A stretch of DNA of 64,000 bases from Nereocystis luetkeana (GCA_031213475.1 JARUPZ010000004.1:1785501-1849500), one strand, 5' to 3'; shown: positions 10,916 through 24,492, counted from the first letter of the stretch. Notes: a model not told the origin generated them from the sequence alone. Numbers and translations are program-made.

Positions 10916-13209
10916 CGCATTGAGTACTGCTTGTGTTGATCGTCAATCGAATATTGTACGTACTTGACCGCGAATCAAGTTTAAATTAGACAGCTGGTCA
11001 GATATTTCAAATTGGTTCACATCTCCGCATCTCCACAAAACCGATAGGCCCTGTGTTCACAAAACGGCGCGATCGTCATAGATACTAACAATTTTACGCC
11101 CTCACAAGCAAGCTCAACGATAGTCGATGGCGACCCATTAATGCTTATTATGCTGTAAACCCTGACACGTTTGGTGCTCTGCGTCGTCCTCGCACAAGAT
11201 GTGCCTTTCCACACCAAATCCTAGGCAGCACCCATTCCAAAATCGGACAACATCCTAGGAAACTAGAGTAGAGTACCATAGACGTCATGGCACATGGCAC
11301 TTGCCGCAATATTTTGTCGTCAGCCTGTACACCACGTACGGGGTAGTTGATTTTGTGCGCTAAATATGAAACCTTCTTTTTTTTTGTGGGGCACGCACGT
11401 CTCTGTCGGGCAAAGAGGCGTTCTACGATAGAGGTTCACCCGGGATTTTCCGAGGCTCCGCACTTAAGGAGCTCCATACCTCACCTTGAAACTGACTTCA
11501 CTGAAAATCGAATCTCATCCGAGGAATAATCCAATGGCCCAAGCATACTAAAGCGTCAGGTTTCGCAACAAGATCGTCATTCCGACGATTTCGGGCTAAG
11601 GAACCCCGTCATGCGGGAAATATTTTAGCGGAAAGTGCCACCTCTATCGTAAAACCGTTCCTATTATGAGCGCTGCTGCGGCAAGGGTTGTACTTTTGGC
11701 GCCCAACCATTGGCCACTGAGACCTAACTCCCCATCCGTGGGGCTACTCAACCGTTATATCTTTTGTACCGATTTGTAATTCACCATTTTGTTCACCATT
11801 TATTTTCGATAAAATCTGCGTCGAGCTTACTAATAAGGTGTTTTACTTTTCCCGAAGGCTGTTGTTGCTTTCTGAGATGAGGACCTTGAAAAAATGCAGG
11901 TGCTTGCAGAACGCTGACGTGTGCTCGAGAAGAGATGGCACGTTATTTCCTAAATCTCCTCACTTGAGAAACTCTCTATCTCTCCTATTATGCTGCTTGA
12001 TTACAACCGGACACGTAAGCTTGGCCTACCGTTAGTCTGAATATTTTACAGATAGACGGTACTGGGAAGTTCGTCACTTGAGAAACCTCGTTCAATCAGA
12101 AATAAAATCGGGCCACAAAATACTACCTTAATGCCACGATCCTCAACCAACGGGCATCTACTGGCGTCCAACGGCAAGTGGTAGCGCGTGACGCAACTTG
12201 TGTCTGATCGACGTGCTCAGCATGTTCCAGGGGTTACAAAACCATGAAGCATGTGGTACCGATAGGTTAGGTGTGGGTAGTGTTCCAGATAGATGTCCGT
12301 GTCCGTATCCCCTCAATTGTCTCACTCGTCTTCCTTTCGGAAAACCCGTCATGCCTAGGATGGACTGTGGCAATAGTTGCGGATTGAATGTCGGAAGTAG
12401 CGGAAAGACAGCAGGGCACGTAACATATAAAATCAAGGTTCGCTTCTTCTGTGTGTAGGTAGCACACCGCCCATTTGAGTTGTTGTGGTGTAATGCTCTC
12501 CTCGAGCTGTCAGAGTGCGCACCCTGAAGCTCGACATATATATATGGCAAAATCTTCGTCGGGCTATATAAAGCCTGCATGATGACCAGACTACACCGAG
12601 CATGAGCTCAGTGTACCACTATGGTTAGAGTGGCGTAGCACCTTGTGGAGGCTCGTTCTACCGGCATTCTTGAGGGCATGAATACAGACAGATTACTCTC
12701 CAGGTCTACAATATCTGAAAGAGTGTTTTGTTGCCGAAGTTTAAGCATCAAAAGGCGAAGTGGGTTCAACGAAACAGCGTAGACATCTATTCACGGAGGC
12801 CTGGAACAAGTGGTTCCATCCAAGAAGCTGTTTCACAAGTTGTCAGCCAGTGTTCCGCCTGAGTCTTTGGTGAGCGGCATCTATCTGCTATTATAGACCA
12901 TAGGCAGGGTTGCCTTTATTTTGCACGCGCTAACTATTGCTATAGGTAACTATTGTTAACACGTCTGCTAAATCGGCGAATACCAGGGTGGCATAAGACC
13001 ATGAAATTGATGAAAACATTGTACGGTCACGATTGGGCATATGTTTCGAAGTACACTCCCGCTGAGTGAGTGGAATTGGTCGACTGTATCCATCCGACTC
13101 GTTTCGTTACTCAGCAAACGCGTCAAACTAGTATATGTTGGCAGCGCCCAACCCTCAAAAGGATATATCACGGCTCACCGTGTTCATTCCTGTCCAGGGT
13201 TCCACAGTA
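10916..13209. other. No supported gene
   Basis: Apart from the short dispersed repeat at 11412, nothing recognisable. Frames at 12158-12580 on both strands are mutual shadows. Confidence 0.45.
11412..11465. repeat. Short dispersed repeat, first copy
   Basis: GAGGCGTTC and ATAGAGGTTCACCCG are shared with 42119-42172, in the same orientation. Nature unknown. Confidence 0.5.
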
Positions 13210-13563
13210 TGTGAATATCGAGTGGCATGACCATGGTAACAACCATGGCATACCATGGCCTCCCGACGGCATCCCATGGTCGGGCTTAGGACTTCATGGC
13301 ACGCCGTCGGGGGTGCCGTGGCATGCCACGGGTGGTGCCATGGCAACCCCCGCGGCAACGGCCACGGCACTCTATGGTATCCCCACGGAATGCCATGGCA
13401 ACCCTCTCGGCACCGAATGTTCACGGCACCTAGGTTTGGGTTAGGGTAAGGGTTGGGGTTAGGGTTCCATGGTATGCCGTGGAGGTCCGTGGAAGGTTCG
13501 GTGGTATACCGTGGAAGATGCCGTGGAAGGTGTTGCCGCAGGTGGTGCCACGGCATGTCGTGA
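13210..13563. repeat. Cluster of CCATGG / CCACGG palindromes around telomere-like DNA
   Basis: At least six CCATGG cores plus many CCGTGG/CCACGG variants, e.g. CCGTGGCATGCCACGG at 13316-13331. The cluster is interrupted at 13432-13468 by GGGTTAGGGTAAGGGTTGGG. The two halves are partly inverted copies of each other. It can form extensive secondary structure. Frames in it are not believable genes. Confidence 0.75.
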
Positions 13564-16117
13564 AAAAAACATTAAGGTGATGCCCTGATGCTGTTGTGAT
13601 TGCCTGCGCATTTGGACAGCATATGGTGTGCTGCGGAGGTAGAAACTATTCAGTGCCTTGGTTTAGTACGAAATATTTTCGATCACACTACTGCAGTTCG
13701 AGGCATGAATACGAAACTCATCTCTTGGGACGCATGTAAAGTGGCCTCGAAAATGAGACGACTCGTGTTGTACTGTGGCTATTCTATCGCCCAGATAGGA
13801 CGCGTCGCATACGCCAGCAAGCCATGCTACCCGGGGTGTGGTACATGGTGCAGTCGATTACCCTGGTCGCGGCCCCTCTACGACGTTCCCACCGGGCTAA
13901 TCAATGCTTCATCGTAGTCGAGTCAGTGGTCATTCGAGGTGTCACGACCTCCCGGACTAGTGCTCCGAGGAATCAATCGTCTAGTTGTAAGACGAGGGGG
14001 CAGCCTGCACAGCTCATCGTCGTGACTCTCAGGGGCAAAAAAAGGTTGTCGCGGTTGGATACGGCCTCCGATTCGCGTGAAAAACAGATTGAACAATCGC
14101 AAACATGGCCAGTGTCTCACGGTATCACTCAAACACCGAAATATATGTAAGACGAACGACCTTTACACTTGTCGCTTGCCACATACTGCGAAAGTCATTT
14201 TTGAACCACCCTGCAGGAATCTTGATATTGGATACTGGAGGAGTTTTATATTCAGTGGAGCTGGTTTACTGGACATGATTCGATCGAAACCTCTCAACGA
14301 GATATATATCCAACCACAGGTATAAAGACTGTGAACTACAGTATCGCCTCAGGGCTGAAGCTCATTGACAGTTTCTATGTGCAATAATAAACTGCCAGCA
14401 TACCTGGAGATATTTTCAATAGCGTCGCTTGTAGCTTGTATATCTCTCACGCATTGGTATTTTCTGTTTCAGATTGCGAGCCATCGGCGCGAGGGGAAAC
14501 ACGTCGGTTGTACTGTGAGTGGTGCTGCAGGGAGCGAGGACATCAAGGGGACAGACATGGAAATCCATCTCGGATATCATCAAGTGGTCGCCGCTCCCCG
14601 TCGCATTGTATGGGATTAAACAAACACTTGTGAGATCATCGAACAACGATGTGCCCGGGTAGGCGTATCGAATTGAGGGTCGGTCGACACCGATTATATA
14701 TTGGGGGTGTGTTACAGTACGTTGTTCAATGCCTCCACAAGGATCACTGTACGCCCAATTTGTGCGGGGCTTGGGTCCCGGCAACCTCCGAGGTGCTTCA
14801 GCTGGTGATATACCTAAGCAACACGTTCTTGATTTGAACCAAGAATAACGTTTCCCTGCTACGTGGTTCTTGTACCATCGGTTGTGTTGCTCGACAGCGC
14901 TAAATGGCTGCTCTGCTCTGCGCCTAGCCCTGGAATGCCTCACCCCACCTGCCCAGTCTGCAGTTTTTTTCCTGTTATATTATATCTGGTATAGGGCAAC
15001 TTAGATACTCGGCACAAACTTCACAGCGACGCACTCACTTGCTAAGTGGGCGGTTATCGAGAGCGAAGACGCCACGTAGGAACCTCGTATACCCACGGCC
15101 TTCACCGTACGGATCATTCGTGATGATATCTAGACACAAGGTCTGCGATTGGTTTAGGAAACACCTCTCTGGGTACTCCATCTTTAGTCATTGACAACCA
15201 GTGCATGTCCACACCCGTTCGCCAATGTCAACGTCACACACATCGTTGTGATGCGTTGCTGCATCGGCACGCAGGCGTAATTTCTTCTTTCAAAAACTTT
15301 GACTCGACTTGACTTCTGAAACGTACACCAAACGCCGTTGTCTCGAGAAATCGAATGCAATGATATCCCGGCGCAATATTACTGATCCAGCAGGCGAGCC
15401 CCCCCCAACAGAAATTGTGCGGCGCAACCTCACGACCATACTAACGACTCAGTATAAATTAAAGTACGTGCTGATTTTAAATAAAGGTGATGGTGTTGGT
15501 CTTGCAATATTGTCGGGCAGCTGAATCATAGGATGCCCATCCAAAGCAAAGGCGAGGTGCGTGCCTTGCTCCTCAGCACAGAAATCACTTATGATGGTAC
15601 AAATTTGCCCCTCCCCGCGACGCTACCCTCTTCACTGCTACATACATCGAATTGAACAAGCTGACAAGCTCACGGCAATACGTGCCTGGGACGGTTCTCC
15701 CCTTAGGGCCAGGGGAATCGGACACATCTCAATACTCGTGGAAAGTTGAAAACAAATACAAGTAAACTACCGTACTGTAGTATGACCACACTATCAACGA
15801 AATGGTCGAAACGGTTGAACATCCCCGTCTCTTCCACGCCGGTTTATGGAAGCGCTGATACGACCTACGCCCCTACTGGTCACCGCGTAATTCGTCCGGT
15901 AAGGTTTAACCAAGCAAACCGGACTGAATGGCATCTAGCTACAGCCTTAGATGCCCGCTTGAACAGTTTCGGTACTTGGCGGCCAATCGTGGCCTCGGTA
16001 GCTCACAAAGGGTTCGAACACACGTAGCAAAATATTACCATGAACAGGTCAAACGTACAGTTACTGTTGTGTGGGGCGTTGACTACGGAAGAGTTCTTGG
16101 TGCAGTGCATCGTTTTA
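13564..16117. other. Downstream flank of gene A; no supported gene
   Basis: The first ~90 bp beyond the stop of gene A (to about 16030) align with the 3' flank of gene B (shared CACACAACAGTAAC), marking the end of the duplicated unit. The 175-codon minus frame at 14943-14416 starts at GTG, has no ATG until residue ~124, and shows no motif. Confidence 0.5.
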
Positions 16118-19100
16118 TCAGTAGCCCCACTTGTCGGATTTGTAGATGCTCATGCAGCCGACGCCTCCGCACGCCCTGGAGCGGTCTCCAGCGCACTCGT
16201 AGTCGCAGACGCCACCCTTCTTAGTAGGCTTGGAGCTACCGCAGTGGCATTCTGGAAACAAGATCAAATTTCGTCGGGGCCATCGTAGCGGGGGTGGGCT
16301 TGAGTCAAGGTAGGACACAAGTCGAAACGTTGCATTTTTTAATTGTCTGAACCAACCAGGCAGCCCGTGATAGTGGTTGCATGCGACATTGTTGAAAGTA
16401 AATATGGTACATAATTTTATACCGGAGCTCAACATGTTTCGGCCTGTTTTTGCACAGGTCAAAGCTGAAGGAGGGTCATGCCCTCCGTACACTGTAGTCA
16501 ACCATGTGCTGGCGTTTGCTGTTTGTCAGTGGGTACAAGTATCAGCGTGTCATCTTGTTCACCGTCAAGCAACCGTATTACACACTTCAACCAAGCTACT
16601 CGTCGAATTGGGCATGTGGCGATCTGAAAAGCAACTAGTGAGTACCTACTGAGGTACCTCAGACTCACCTGAACCGTATGCCGTAGCGAAGTACTGCCAG
16701 CCGGAAGAATTGCAGCTATCAGCGCACATCTGAGGAAACGGCGCGTCGGCAAGAGGTGCAGCTAAATCGATTAGTATCGTTGCCTTTGTCGTTGGTTGCA
16801 TTTTGCTTAGCTGAGCACCAGTACCCAGTGTTAGTGAATCGACCTAACGCTTGCGTGCACCGCGACGCAGCACCGGAGCTGTGCTATCACACTGGTCATC
16901 TGACTGACAGGCAAGTAATACCTCGGTTGCCCACCTGCGCCGTCATGTCGCTGGAACTAGACGTGGGGCCATTCATTGGCGTGTGATCCGAGTCGTCTAC
17001 GTAGCAGCCGAGGTACTTAGAGTGCTTCGCCTTTCCTTTCTTCAGGCGCTTGCCACGCTTGGGGCGCCTCTTGTTTTTCTTGGTCGGACTGGGAGTAGGT
17101 GCCGGGGTGGGAGCCGGGGTAGGAGCCGGAGTGGGAGCGGGACAGAAGTCGTTGCCGACCACCAAGCCAGTCAGAATGGACAGGTCGGGAGTGTTGCCCT
17201 GATCGTCCGTGTAGTCGGTGGATACGACGACGCTGCCACCGGGGACCTCGCTGCACACGTCGAGCAGGACATCGAACTCCGTCGGAGTGGACTCAAGGTC
17301 GGCCGCTGAAAATGTGACCGTGTTTCCGGAGATGGATCCCGACGAGGTAGAGTCGACCGGCACGCTGAACTCGATGGTCACCGTTGCGCCTGTCGATGGG
17401 CACGGTATGACGATGCCTCCGCTTGACGAGAGGATGCTTTCCAACGCCGCTGAGAATCGTGCATGGTGGAAAGGTGAGGAGGCGTAGAGTCTAACGGATG
17501 TTAGACCGTCTAATGTCTGTATCGTTTATTCAATGCTGGTGATGTTGTCACCGTACGGAGTTGATTACTTCCGGCGTTTTTTTTCTTTCAGAAGAACGAG
17601 GGTACGAGACATGTGTATCACCCCCCTGCGAATATAACGGAGTGTATGTGTCGTAGCGACAGCTGCTTAAGAAAGGGAAGTTGTGGCACAATCGAGACCA
17701 CTCGAGCTCCTTCGGATCGCCTGGGAGTCGTATGTTAAGGCCGAAAGAAAGGTGTACACGAGTAGCGGTGCCACAAAGTAGAGATATCTCAAACTGGGTT
17801 ATGTTCAAGCCAGGGCGGCATTGGCTAGAGCACACTTTTAAACGGACAAAACCTCGTCGAGTCGAGCGACGATTTCCCAAACCTGGTACATTAAACGCGC
17901 TTCGACCGGTGTAAGACGCAGAAAAACTCATAAATATATAATGGACGTAGCACCCAGACTACGAGGGGAGAGGCCTAGCGAATGCACACCAGTAAGAAGT
18001 AGCCATAAGTAGCTATTTCGTGCACTGCGTACATGAACTTATCTCCGACGAGTACGGTCGAAACCCATTTTAGCTCCGGCTTTCCAAAGTAAAACCACTT
18101 CAGAAGTCTCCGTCATTGGACCGGCTTTCACGCTTTCTTACGATAAGTGTGTCTGTTTTCGGCGTATAGTTTTTGAATAGCAGGGCTTCTTAATTCAAAA
18201 TCGTGAAATATCAACGGTGGTTTCCATGATTGTTCGTGATACACCTATTCAGACTACAGCCTTTGGCATGGTTCATCGTGCTGCGCCTTTAGGTCCTCTG
18301 AAAAAGCTCGGTTTTGGGTTCTAGCGGAGAGTTTCTTAAGCGTTAGGCCTCAGAACCGCATTTGTGCCCCCCTACAGCAGTATGCCACCTTACCATCGAG
18401 CAGGTCGAATTCTGCGACTTCGAAGACGTTGTCTGCGTCCCCTCCGATCGCGAGCAGTTCAGCGGCACCAGTTCCAGTTCCTTCAGAGGGAGAAAACATG
18501 GTACGTTCAAGGCACCGGAGAAAGTTTAAAACATATGAGGTGTAGCGGTCAGAGACATTTCATTCCGGTGTGCGCTCGTCACGCCAGCGTATGGTGGAGG
18601 CGAGGTGTTCACTGCTTCGCCAGAGGTTGATACCTGTGTGTCGTGTTCCTCACTAGGTACTTGAGCTTGCCCAATTGCCATGTGCACGGTTCAATGACAC
18701 CGGTAAATAGTGCTCGCCAGTGGGAGAAAGCGATCGCGACAACTCTGAATACTTGATCGACCGCTCTGTACGGCCTTGTGATGGCGTCCACTCACCTACG
18801 CCCACAGCAAACACGATTATGCCCTCAGCCCTCGCTGCGTTTGCTGCTGCTGTGGTGGCGGCGAGGCTGTTGCTTTGGCCGTCGGTGATCACGATCATGA
18901 ACGATGCGCTTGCAGGGTTAATGCCTAGCAGTCGGGTGCCTTCGTTAATACCGACGGACGTAACCGTGCTTTGCCCAGATTGGACGTCGGCATCGGAGAA
19001 GTCGTTAAAGTCTTGGGCGTTGTCGAACATATCGGACGAGACCAAAGAGCTCGAGTACTGCACATAGGATGCGGTTCCTCCATTGTCGAACAAGTTTCTA

Positions 19101-20156
19101 TCGGCAAAGGCGTTGACGGCATCCATAGCAAAGTCCTGCTCCAGCTCGAAATCGGGCGCGCTGATGCTGCCAGACCCATCGAGGACGACGGCGAGGTTCA
19201 CCTTTCAGGGTAGAAGCAAACGTGCATATTATGTTGCAATCAGTGGCCTGCTGGTTTTAGTAGGTGTACTGTAGAGCGATATTATATGTATATATATATA
19301 TTGGACCACCATGCTCTGTGAATCACAAGGAGGTTGACGACATGTATATCACCGGAGTTGTGAATAGCAACTACCGTAACAAACTACCAGGTACAGTAGT
19401 AGTAGGTCGTCCACGCTCTGTTCAAAAATTGTGTTCAAGGGTGATGATAAGCATGAATTGAAGGGTTTGTGAAAAAATGTACTATTACGGGGGACCATAG
19501 TTAACAGGACCTACGGTATACATAAAAACCTATATGTTTAACAATTTTTACTAACAATATTTGGTCCTGTTAACTATGGCCCCCCGTAATAGTGTGAAGG
19601 TCTGGAGTATTAACATTACGGAGGGACATGTAGTCATGACCAAATATGCGCAGTAGAAATATCCTACTACATAGTTAGGCTGGAAAGTAAAAGTGATGTT
19701 TAAAAAAAATAATAAAGAATAATATATATATACGGTCTTCGTGTATATGATGGGCCCTGATTGCTGATGCCCGCGGTCATAGTATATCAGTGTTGACAGT
19801 AGTAGCGTGGTGGTCGCCTCGTATTAATAGTATTGAATTGAGCATTTTGGAACATTAAATAATATACAAGAACAAAAAGTTGGTCCGATTAGAGCAGGAA
19901 TCGCTTCATGGACCGTAACGCGGGCTTGGCCTGTAACAACTGCTACTAGCCAGGCCAGAGCCTACACCGACCCACTCACCGTATTGGCCACGATCGACGT
20001 CTCTCCTTCTAGAGTGAACGTCAAGGTGGCATCATCGCACGGACACGACGAAAGCATCGTAGAGTTGATCTGAACGCATGATGCTGATTGGCCCATTACA
20101 TCGGCAACGGCCAGAACGCTCAGCGCACCCACCAGCTTAAGCTTGGGCATCGCCAT
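16118..20156 (-). CDS. Gene A: secreted vWA - PT-linker - WSC protein, six exons, 459 aa
   Basis: Coding exons on the minus strand: 20156-19980, 19201-18796, 18480-18394, 17449-16935, 16729-16669, 16251-16118 (TGA stop). All junctions are GT-AG, phases 0,1,1,0,1, and the joined frame stays open. Residues 1-26 look like a signal peptide; a Cys-rich stretch with an N-S-T sequon follows. A vWA domain (about 60-223) has a complete metal site: DGSGS, the Thr of NEGTRLL and the Asp of VITDG. Next come a beta-rich region (224-326, three Cys), five PAPT-type units, a Lys/Arg-rich stretch and a WSC domain (YLGCYVDD to [10 protein letters not shown]) spread over exons 4-6. vWA domains bind protein ligands through a metal; WSC domains are usually carbohydrate-binding. 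Role inferred: extracellular-matrix or wall adhesion protein. An upstream in-frame TTG is not used; the ATG at 20156 aligns with gene C. vWA about 90% identical to gene B. Confidence 0.88.
16252..16668 (-). other. Intron 5 of gene A
   Basis: 417 nt between the two C-terminal WSC exons, donor AG|GTGAGTC and acceptor TTTCCAG. No repeat or RNA gene seen. Open frames across it are not supported because they ignore the splice sites shared with B and C. Confidence 0.7.
17450..18393 (-). other. Intron 3 of gene A
   Basis: 944 nt, donor GATG|GTAAGG, acceptor TTCTCAG. Nothing recognisable inside; frames on either strand have no family resemblance. Confidence 0.65.
19202..19979 (-). other. Intron 1 of gene A, carrying a MITE
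   Basis: 778 nt, donor ACG|GTGAGTGG. The acceptor is AAAG just before GTGAAC. It contains a complete foldback MITE (19483-19592) and, at 19613-19650, a sequence resembling half of a second one (TTACGGAGGGACATG). Confidence 0.65.
19483..19592 (-). mobile_element. Foldback MITE copy 1 (in gene A intron 1)
   Basis: Terminal palindromic arms TATTACGGGGGACCATAG and CTATGGCCCCCCGTAATA, with the AGGACC/GGTCC inner extension. Bounded by TA on both sides. Opposite orientation to the other copies, judged by its asymmetric core (TTTTTACTAACAATATTTGG). Confidence 0.85.
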
Positions 20157-20814
20157 CGCAATGAACAACAGCCGGTTGCTCGCCTACGCGAGCAATTGTT
20201 CGTTTCGGGGGGAAATTAGCGATGGTCGGATATAGTTTAGCATAGTTTGCTATGGTTGTATGTGTGCGAGCTTCGTAAAAAAAACTAACAGTATACACGT
20301 GACGTGCAAATCTGCGCACCACCAGCATTACCGTATGCACATGCGGCACATACATGTCGGTTACGATTACTACCTATAGACCTGCACATGATTCACCTGT
20401 GTATGGTTCCTCTTGTATAATGTCGTGACTGGCCACCCCATAAGGTGATCCAAACTTTCCCTTGGCCCCTAACAATACTTTGATCGAAACGATGCTTCTA
20501 TTTGACTAAAGGTAAGATGCTTGAGTCTAAGCAGAAGCACACACTTCAGATCGGGTTCGCAATCCCTTTACTTGCAGTAGTAGTGGTAACCACTGCTGCC
20601 TTCAAGACGGCAACATACCTCACAGGTTCGAGCTTGGTAAACACGATAGTGATCTCTCTCTATATATATGTCTCTTCTGGAGGCCGTCTTCTCTCGGCAG
20701 TACCCCTTGACATATCTACCCACAGTAATAGAGTGTAAGGATGCACACGTACCTGGTGCATGATACCGAGAATCAAGGCTAGACCAGCCTATTCATCAAA
20801 ACAGCTCAGATCTC

Positions 20815-21055
20815 TCAATATTTCCCTTTGGCTCACCTGGGGGTAGTGGGCTGAGGGGAAGCTGGCTAGGGGTGGCAGGGGAGAAGACGGAAGTGAGAGA
20901 GTAGGGACGTGATGAGGTTCCAACAAAAAGAGCTTACTGAGCTCGTCAACGTAAAATCAATTCGCCAAACGGTCTTTGGAGAAACTTCCAAGAAGCGGAA
21001 AAGCCGGACGTTGGAGGATATGGGCGTACCGTGGGCCGGCGGAGAGATCGAAGAG
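20815..21055 (-). promoter_or_regulatory. Conserved upstream block of gene A (promoter plus probable non-coding exon 1)
   Basis: Read on the minus strand it holds, in order, CACGGTACGCCCATATCC (about 21036-21019), CTTCTTGGAAG, a pyrimidine-rich CCCTACTCTCTCACTT (20906-20891), a Pro-codon-like C-rich stretch and a donor CCCAG|GTGAGCC after 20837. Equivalent blocks precede B, C and D. A matching acceptor (GCGTAG) lies at 20185-20184, 27 nt above the ATG, so a roughly 650-nt 5' UTR intron is plausible. Transcription start not determined. Confidence 0.55.
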
Positions 21056-24000
21056 GCCTTAACGTCAACCACTTTCCTCTCATGTTTATGGCCAGCCCGA
21101 ACGTCAGGGACTTCAGTATGGACGCTAATCCGAGCCGATTAATCCGATACAGTCGCTGCACACCACGATTCAGTGTGTGTTTAGTCCGTCCGAGCGTTAA
21201 AAATGTTTGATACGTGGGACTGTGAATCTGGGACGATTCATCCGATACAACAACAGCAAATTTCAACATACCTCGGAATGGGAATAATTAATTGCTAAAC
21301 ACATCCTGCTTCGTCGTTTTTTGCGCTTTGTTCATCACGCCCTTTCCCGGCCACGTTGGACTTGGTTTCGCTCGCGATTAAGGCGATCCAGTTTATTTTG
21401 AGAATTCGATTCAGCGGTTGCCGAACCCGACGTAACTGTTGCACTACACTCGTGCCAACAATGCTCCTACAGTATACCCCAGCATTGGAGCTCGTCCTCA
21501 AATACGCGGGTGCAGCTCCAAAGAGGTCAAACAACTTCAAACTGCCACTCAGATAAACCTGGCCGTCTTGTAGTTCTTTACGACAATTACATTCAAGATT
21601 GCTCGCAGTTGCAAGCAGCCTAGGAGCTGATTGTAGATTGCATGCACGTGGGTGCACACAAACGTGAATGAAACATGAACGCTGGGTCTAAACAAACAAA
21701 ACGTGCACGCATGAACCCTGCTTTAAGCTCCACGAGTATGATTGCCAAGTGCCAGGTATATAAACTACTTACAGCAGTAGTACTGAATATTATTTTAGTA
21801 CGTAGGATATCACACGGCGATATATATGAATGATATAATATGATACATCGCCGGTATCATTGTGTCAACTGTTGCAGAAAATTCGTTGGAGCACTTGGTA
21901 TTCACGGAGTATTCATGATCGATTACACGGACGTACGACGCACTACTCATTGCACCTGATCCGGCTGAGACGGTTGCCACGCATTCTGCTGTTTTTGTGT
22001 TGGATGATCTTCCACCGTAGTAGGTGGAGGCTTTCTACTGCTGCTGCTGGGGATACGGGCCATAATTTTGACACGGCAAGATAGTCTTGTCACGCACGGC
22101 GAACCTTCGTTTCGCCCCAATTACGACTGACGACGTGACGTACATCCCTGCTCCAGGGTAGGCCGCTCTTAGACGCAAGACTCAATGTCGCTGTGACCGG
22201 CGATGCAAACATGCGACCACGAGCCTGGCATGCACTTGCCTGGACTACCGTGTCAGTTTCATGCACTCGTATGCAGCCGCCAATATCAACTTATTCTGGA
22301 TTTGTAAATGTATACCAGGTACATAAGCTTGTATCTACGATTCATTCATAGATAGAGCAACTTGATTCTGGGAGTTTCCTGTGGTACCGAGTCGATACTG
22401 CGACCGACAATAGATAGGCTGAAATTCGCGGGTGGTGGTTGGATCGGCGGCAGTCGAAGGATTGTTCTGGCTCCGCGGTTTTTACGGACACCGACTCGTT
22501 TCGGTATTATAATTTAGTATGTCGTTTCTTGGTTCTGGTTCGATACCAGCTATGCGAGTTCGTTCCGTTTTTTTTTCAGTTTTTTCGGGACTATGGACGG
22601 CAGCTCCTGTCTACATGGAATCAGGGTTGGTCGGTGGTTGCCTGTGGGTGGGAATACGGTAGCTGGTGGGTCTCCGGCGGCTCCTGCGGTGGGCTAGTTT
22701 CAGTTCAGCACTTTGTGGATTGGAGCAAAACGCACTCAATGGGATGAAATCCCGATGGGATCAGGGGGCGGCTGAGATCAGGATGGAAAAAGGCCCGAAG
22801 GATCGCACCACCTACTCTATTGAAATTTCCCATCGTGTATTTTTCGCCATAATAATAGGTGGTTCATATACTGGTATATGTGTCTGTTGTAGTGTGATTG
22901 TGCTCGTTCCCGCACAATTCGTGTTATATGCCTAGCCCCGTTACAGCTTTGTTCGGACCATGTTGTTGTCGGTATACCCCGATTATCCCATCAAGTCGTC
23001 GCTATACCAGTGCGAACAACAGCGCACGTGACCACAATACAGGTGAAAAAACAACAATATGGACGGAAACCTTCACAGAAAAGAGAGAAACAGGAAACAT
23101 GCTGTACATACACAACAACAGGCTTCACACACCACACACACAAGTATACCACATAAAACTTTACACCAGGTGGTGGACAGTATTGTGTAGAAAGGCACCT
23201 GGTATATTTTACCCGTGTAACATTTCCCCAAAGGTTCGAACTTCTAGCAAACAATTACAGCAGCAGGGTGGCCGTGGCCACTCCTAGAGCCCCGCAAGGT
23301 ATCTTATTCCAGTCTGTCTGTTAAAAGAGCGACCCCTTTCATTTGCCCTCAGAGTAGTGTATCAGTACGTATACATACGGCATACACACGTACGTTACAT
23401 GAACTCTACCTGGTTCCAGCAAAGGTACTACTACTGATGTTATGGGGGGGTATAATTTACCCAGGTTCAGTACTGATACCGTATAATACTGGTGTACAAT
23501 ATACACCAATAATACACGTTCGTTTAGGGCACAATACGGCAACGCGTGGTTGGTCTACCCCAAGGGGGGAGTAAATATACTGACTAGTAGTTGGATATAT
23601 ATGTATACTGGTACCAGGTACTATTATTGTACTTGGCAAAGTACCCGGTCCTTTTCAGGAGGGCTATTCCTGTGCATCGGAGAGAAATATCCACTTTAGA
23701 ACACACCGGTTTCGACGAAGAAGCCCGTTCTCTCATTTGAACACATAATTAAGTGGGGCTGCTTGAATCGGGACTACAATCGCACGAGCGAAGGGAGAGG
23801 CTCTCGGTCACCCGTCAGAACTGAGGAGATCAACAGCATATATATATATACTCTGTAGGACGCTACGAATGAATCGCTATCCAGCCGCAAGTTCGCGCCT
23901 CATATAATAATTATTATTAGTGAAACAGAGCCTTTCTAAACAAACAAGCGTACACATCGGAGACGGGAGCATGAACAATATACAATATCGACCACATTCC

Positions 24001-24492
24001 CCGCGGGGACAAATCCCTTCGCATTTATTCTTACAATATCAATTCATATTAAGAGCACAGCGAAACCATATTTTTACTCACAAATATCTATCAAATACCA
24101 TAGCATCAAGGACGGCAACGCGGTCTGGCCTAGATTCGAACTGACTAACAACCTTTCTTCATTGATTGGTCATGCGCCCCATTGAACCACTTTCTTGTGT
24201 CGTTAAATTGTCAGAGGTTATCGTAAAAAAAGCCAAGGAATGGCGATGTTGTGCCGGTAAAAGTATCTACGAGATGTACAAGGCGTGGGGTATTCACCCC
24301 GGAAATTAAGGACGAGACTACATAAATACAGTAGTAGTTCAAGGTGGCCATGTACGTACGTGGTCTATTAATATGTGCGAAAGGCCTGTGTACAACTCAA
24401 TCCATAGAATATTGTTCTCGAGTTCAAACATTGAAGGTATCTCTTTATTGTCGCCAACATATGGAACCTTGTGAACTGACCATTAACGGGGG
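21056..24492. other. Head-to-head spacer between genes A and B, left part
   Basis: No gene recognised. A 120-codon minus frame at 21657-21295 contains LATASNLECNCRKELQDGQV but no domain. The spacer is rich in short GGTACC/ACCTGGTA palindromes around 23280-23650. Confidence 0.45.

Noticed and set aside
10761-10946. Threonine-rich minus frame
   Set aside because: Translation of a (TTG)n microsatellite.
14416-14943. 175-codon minus frame, the longest outside the vWA-WSC genes
   Set aside because: Starts at GTG with the first ATG about 124 codons in, and no recognisable motif or splice context.
17017-17487. Frames opposite and alongside exon 4 of gene A
   Set aside because: Shadows of the spliced coding exon in other frames.
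24111-24180. A tRNA on either strand (contains GATTCGAACTG)
   Set aside because: No consistent cloverleaf could be drawn.
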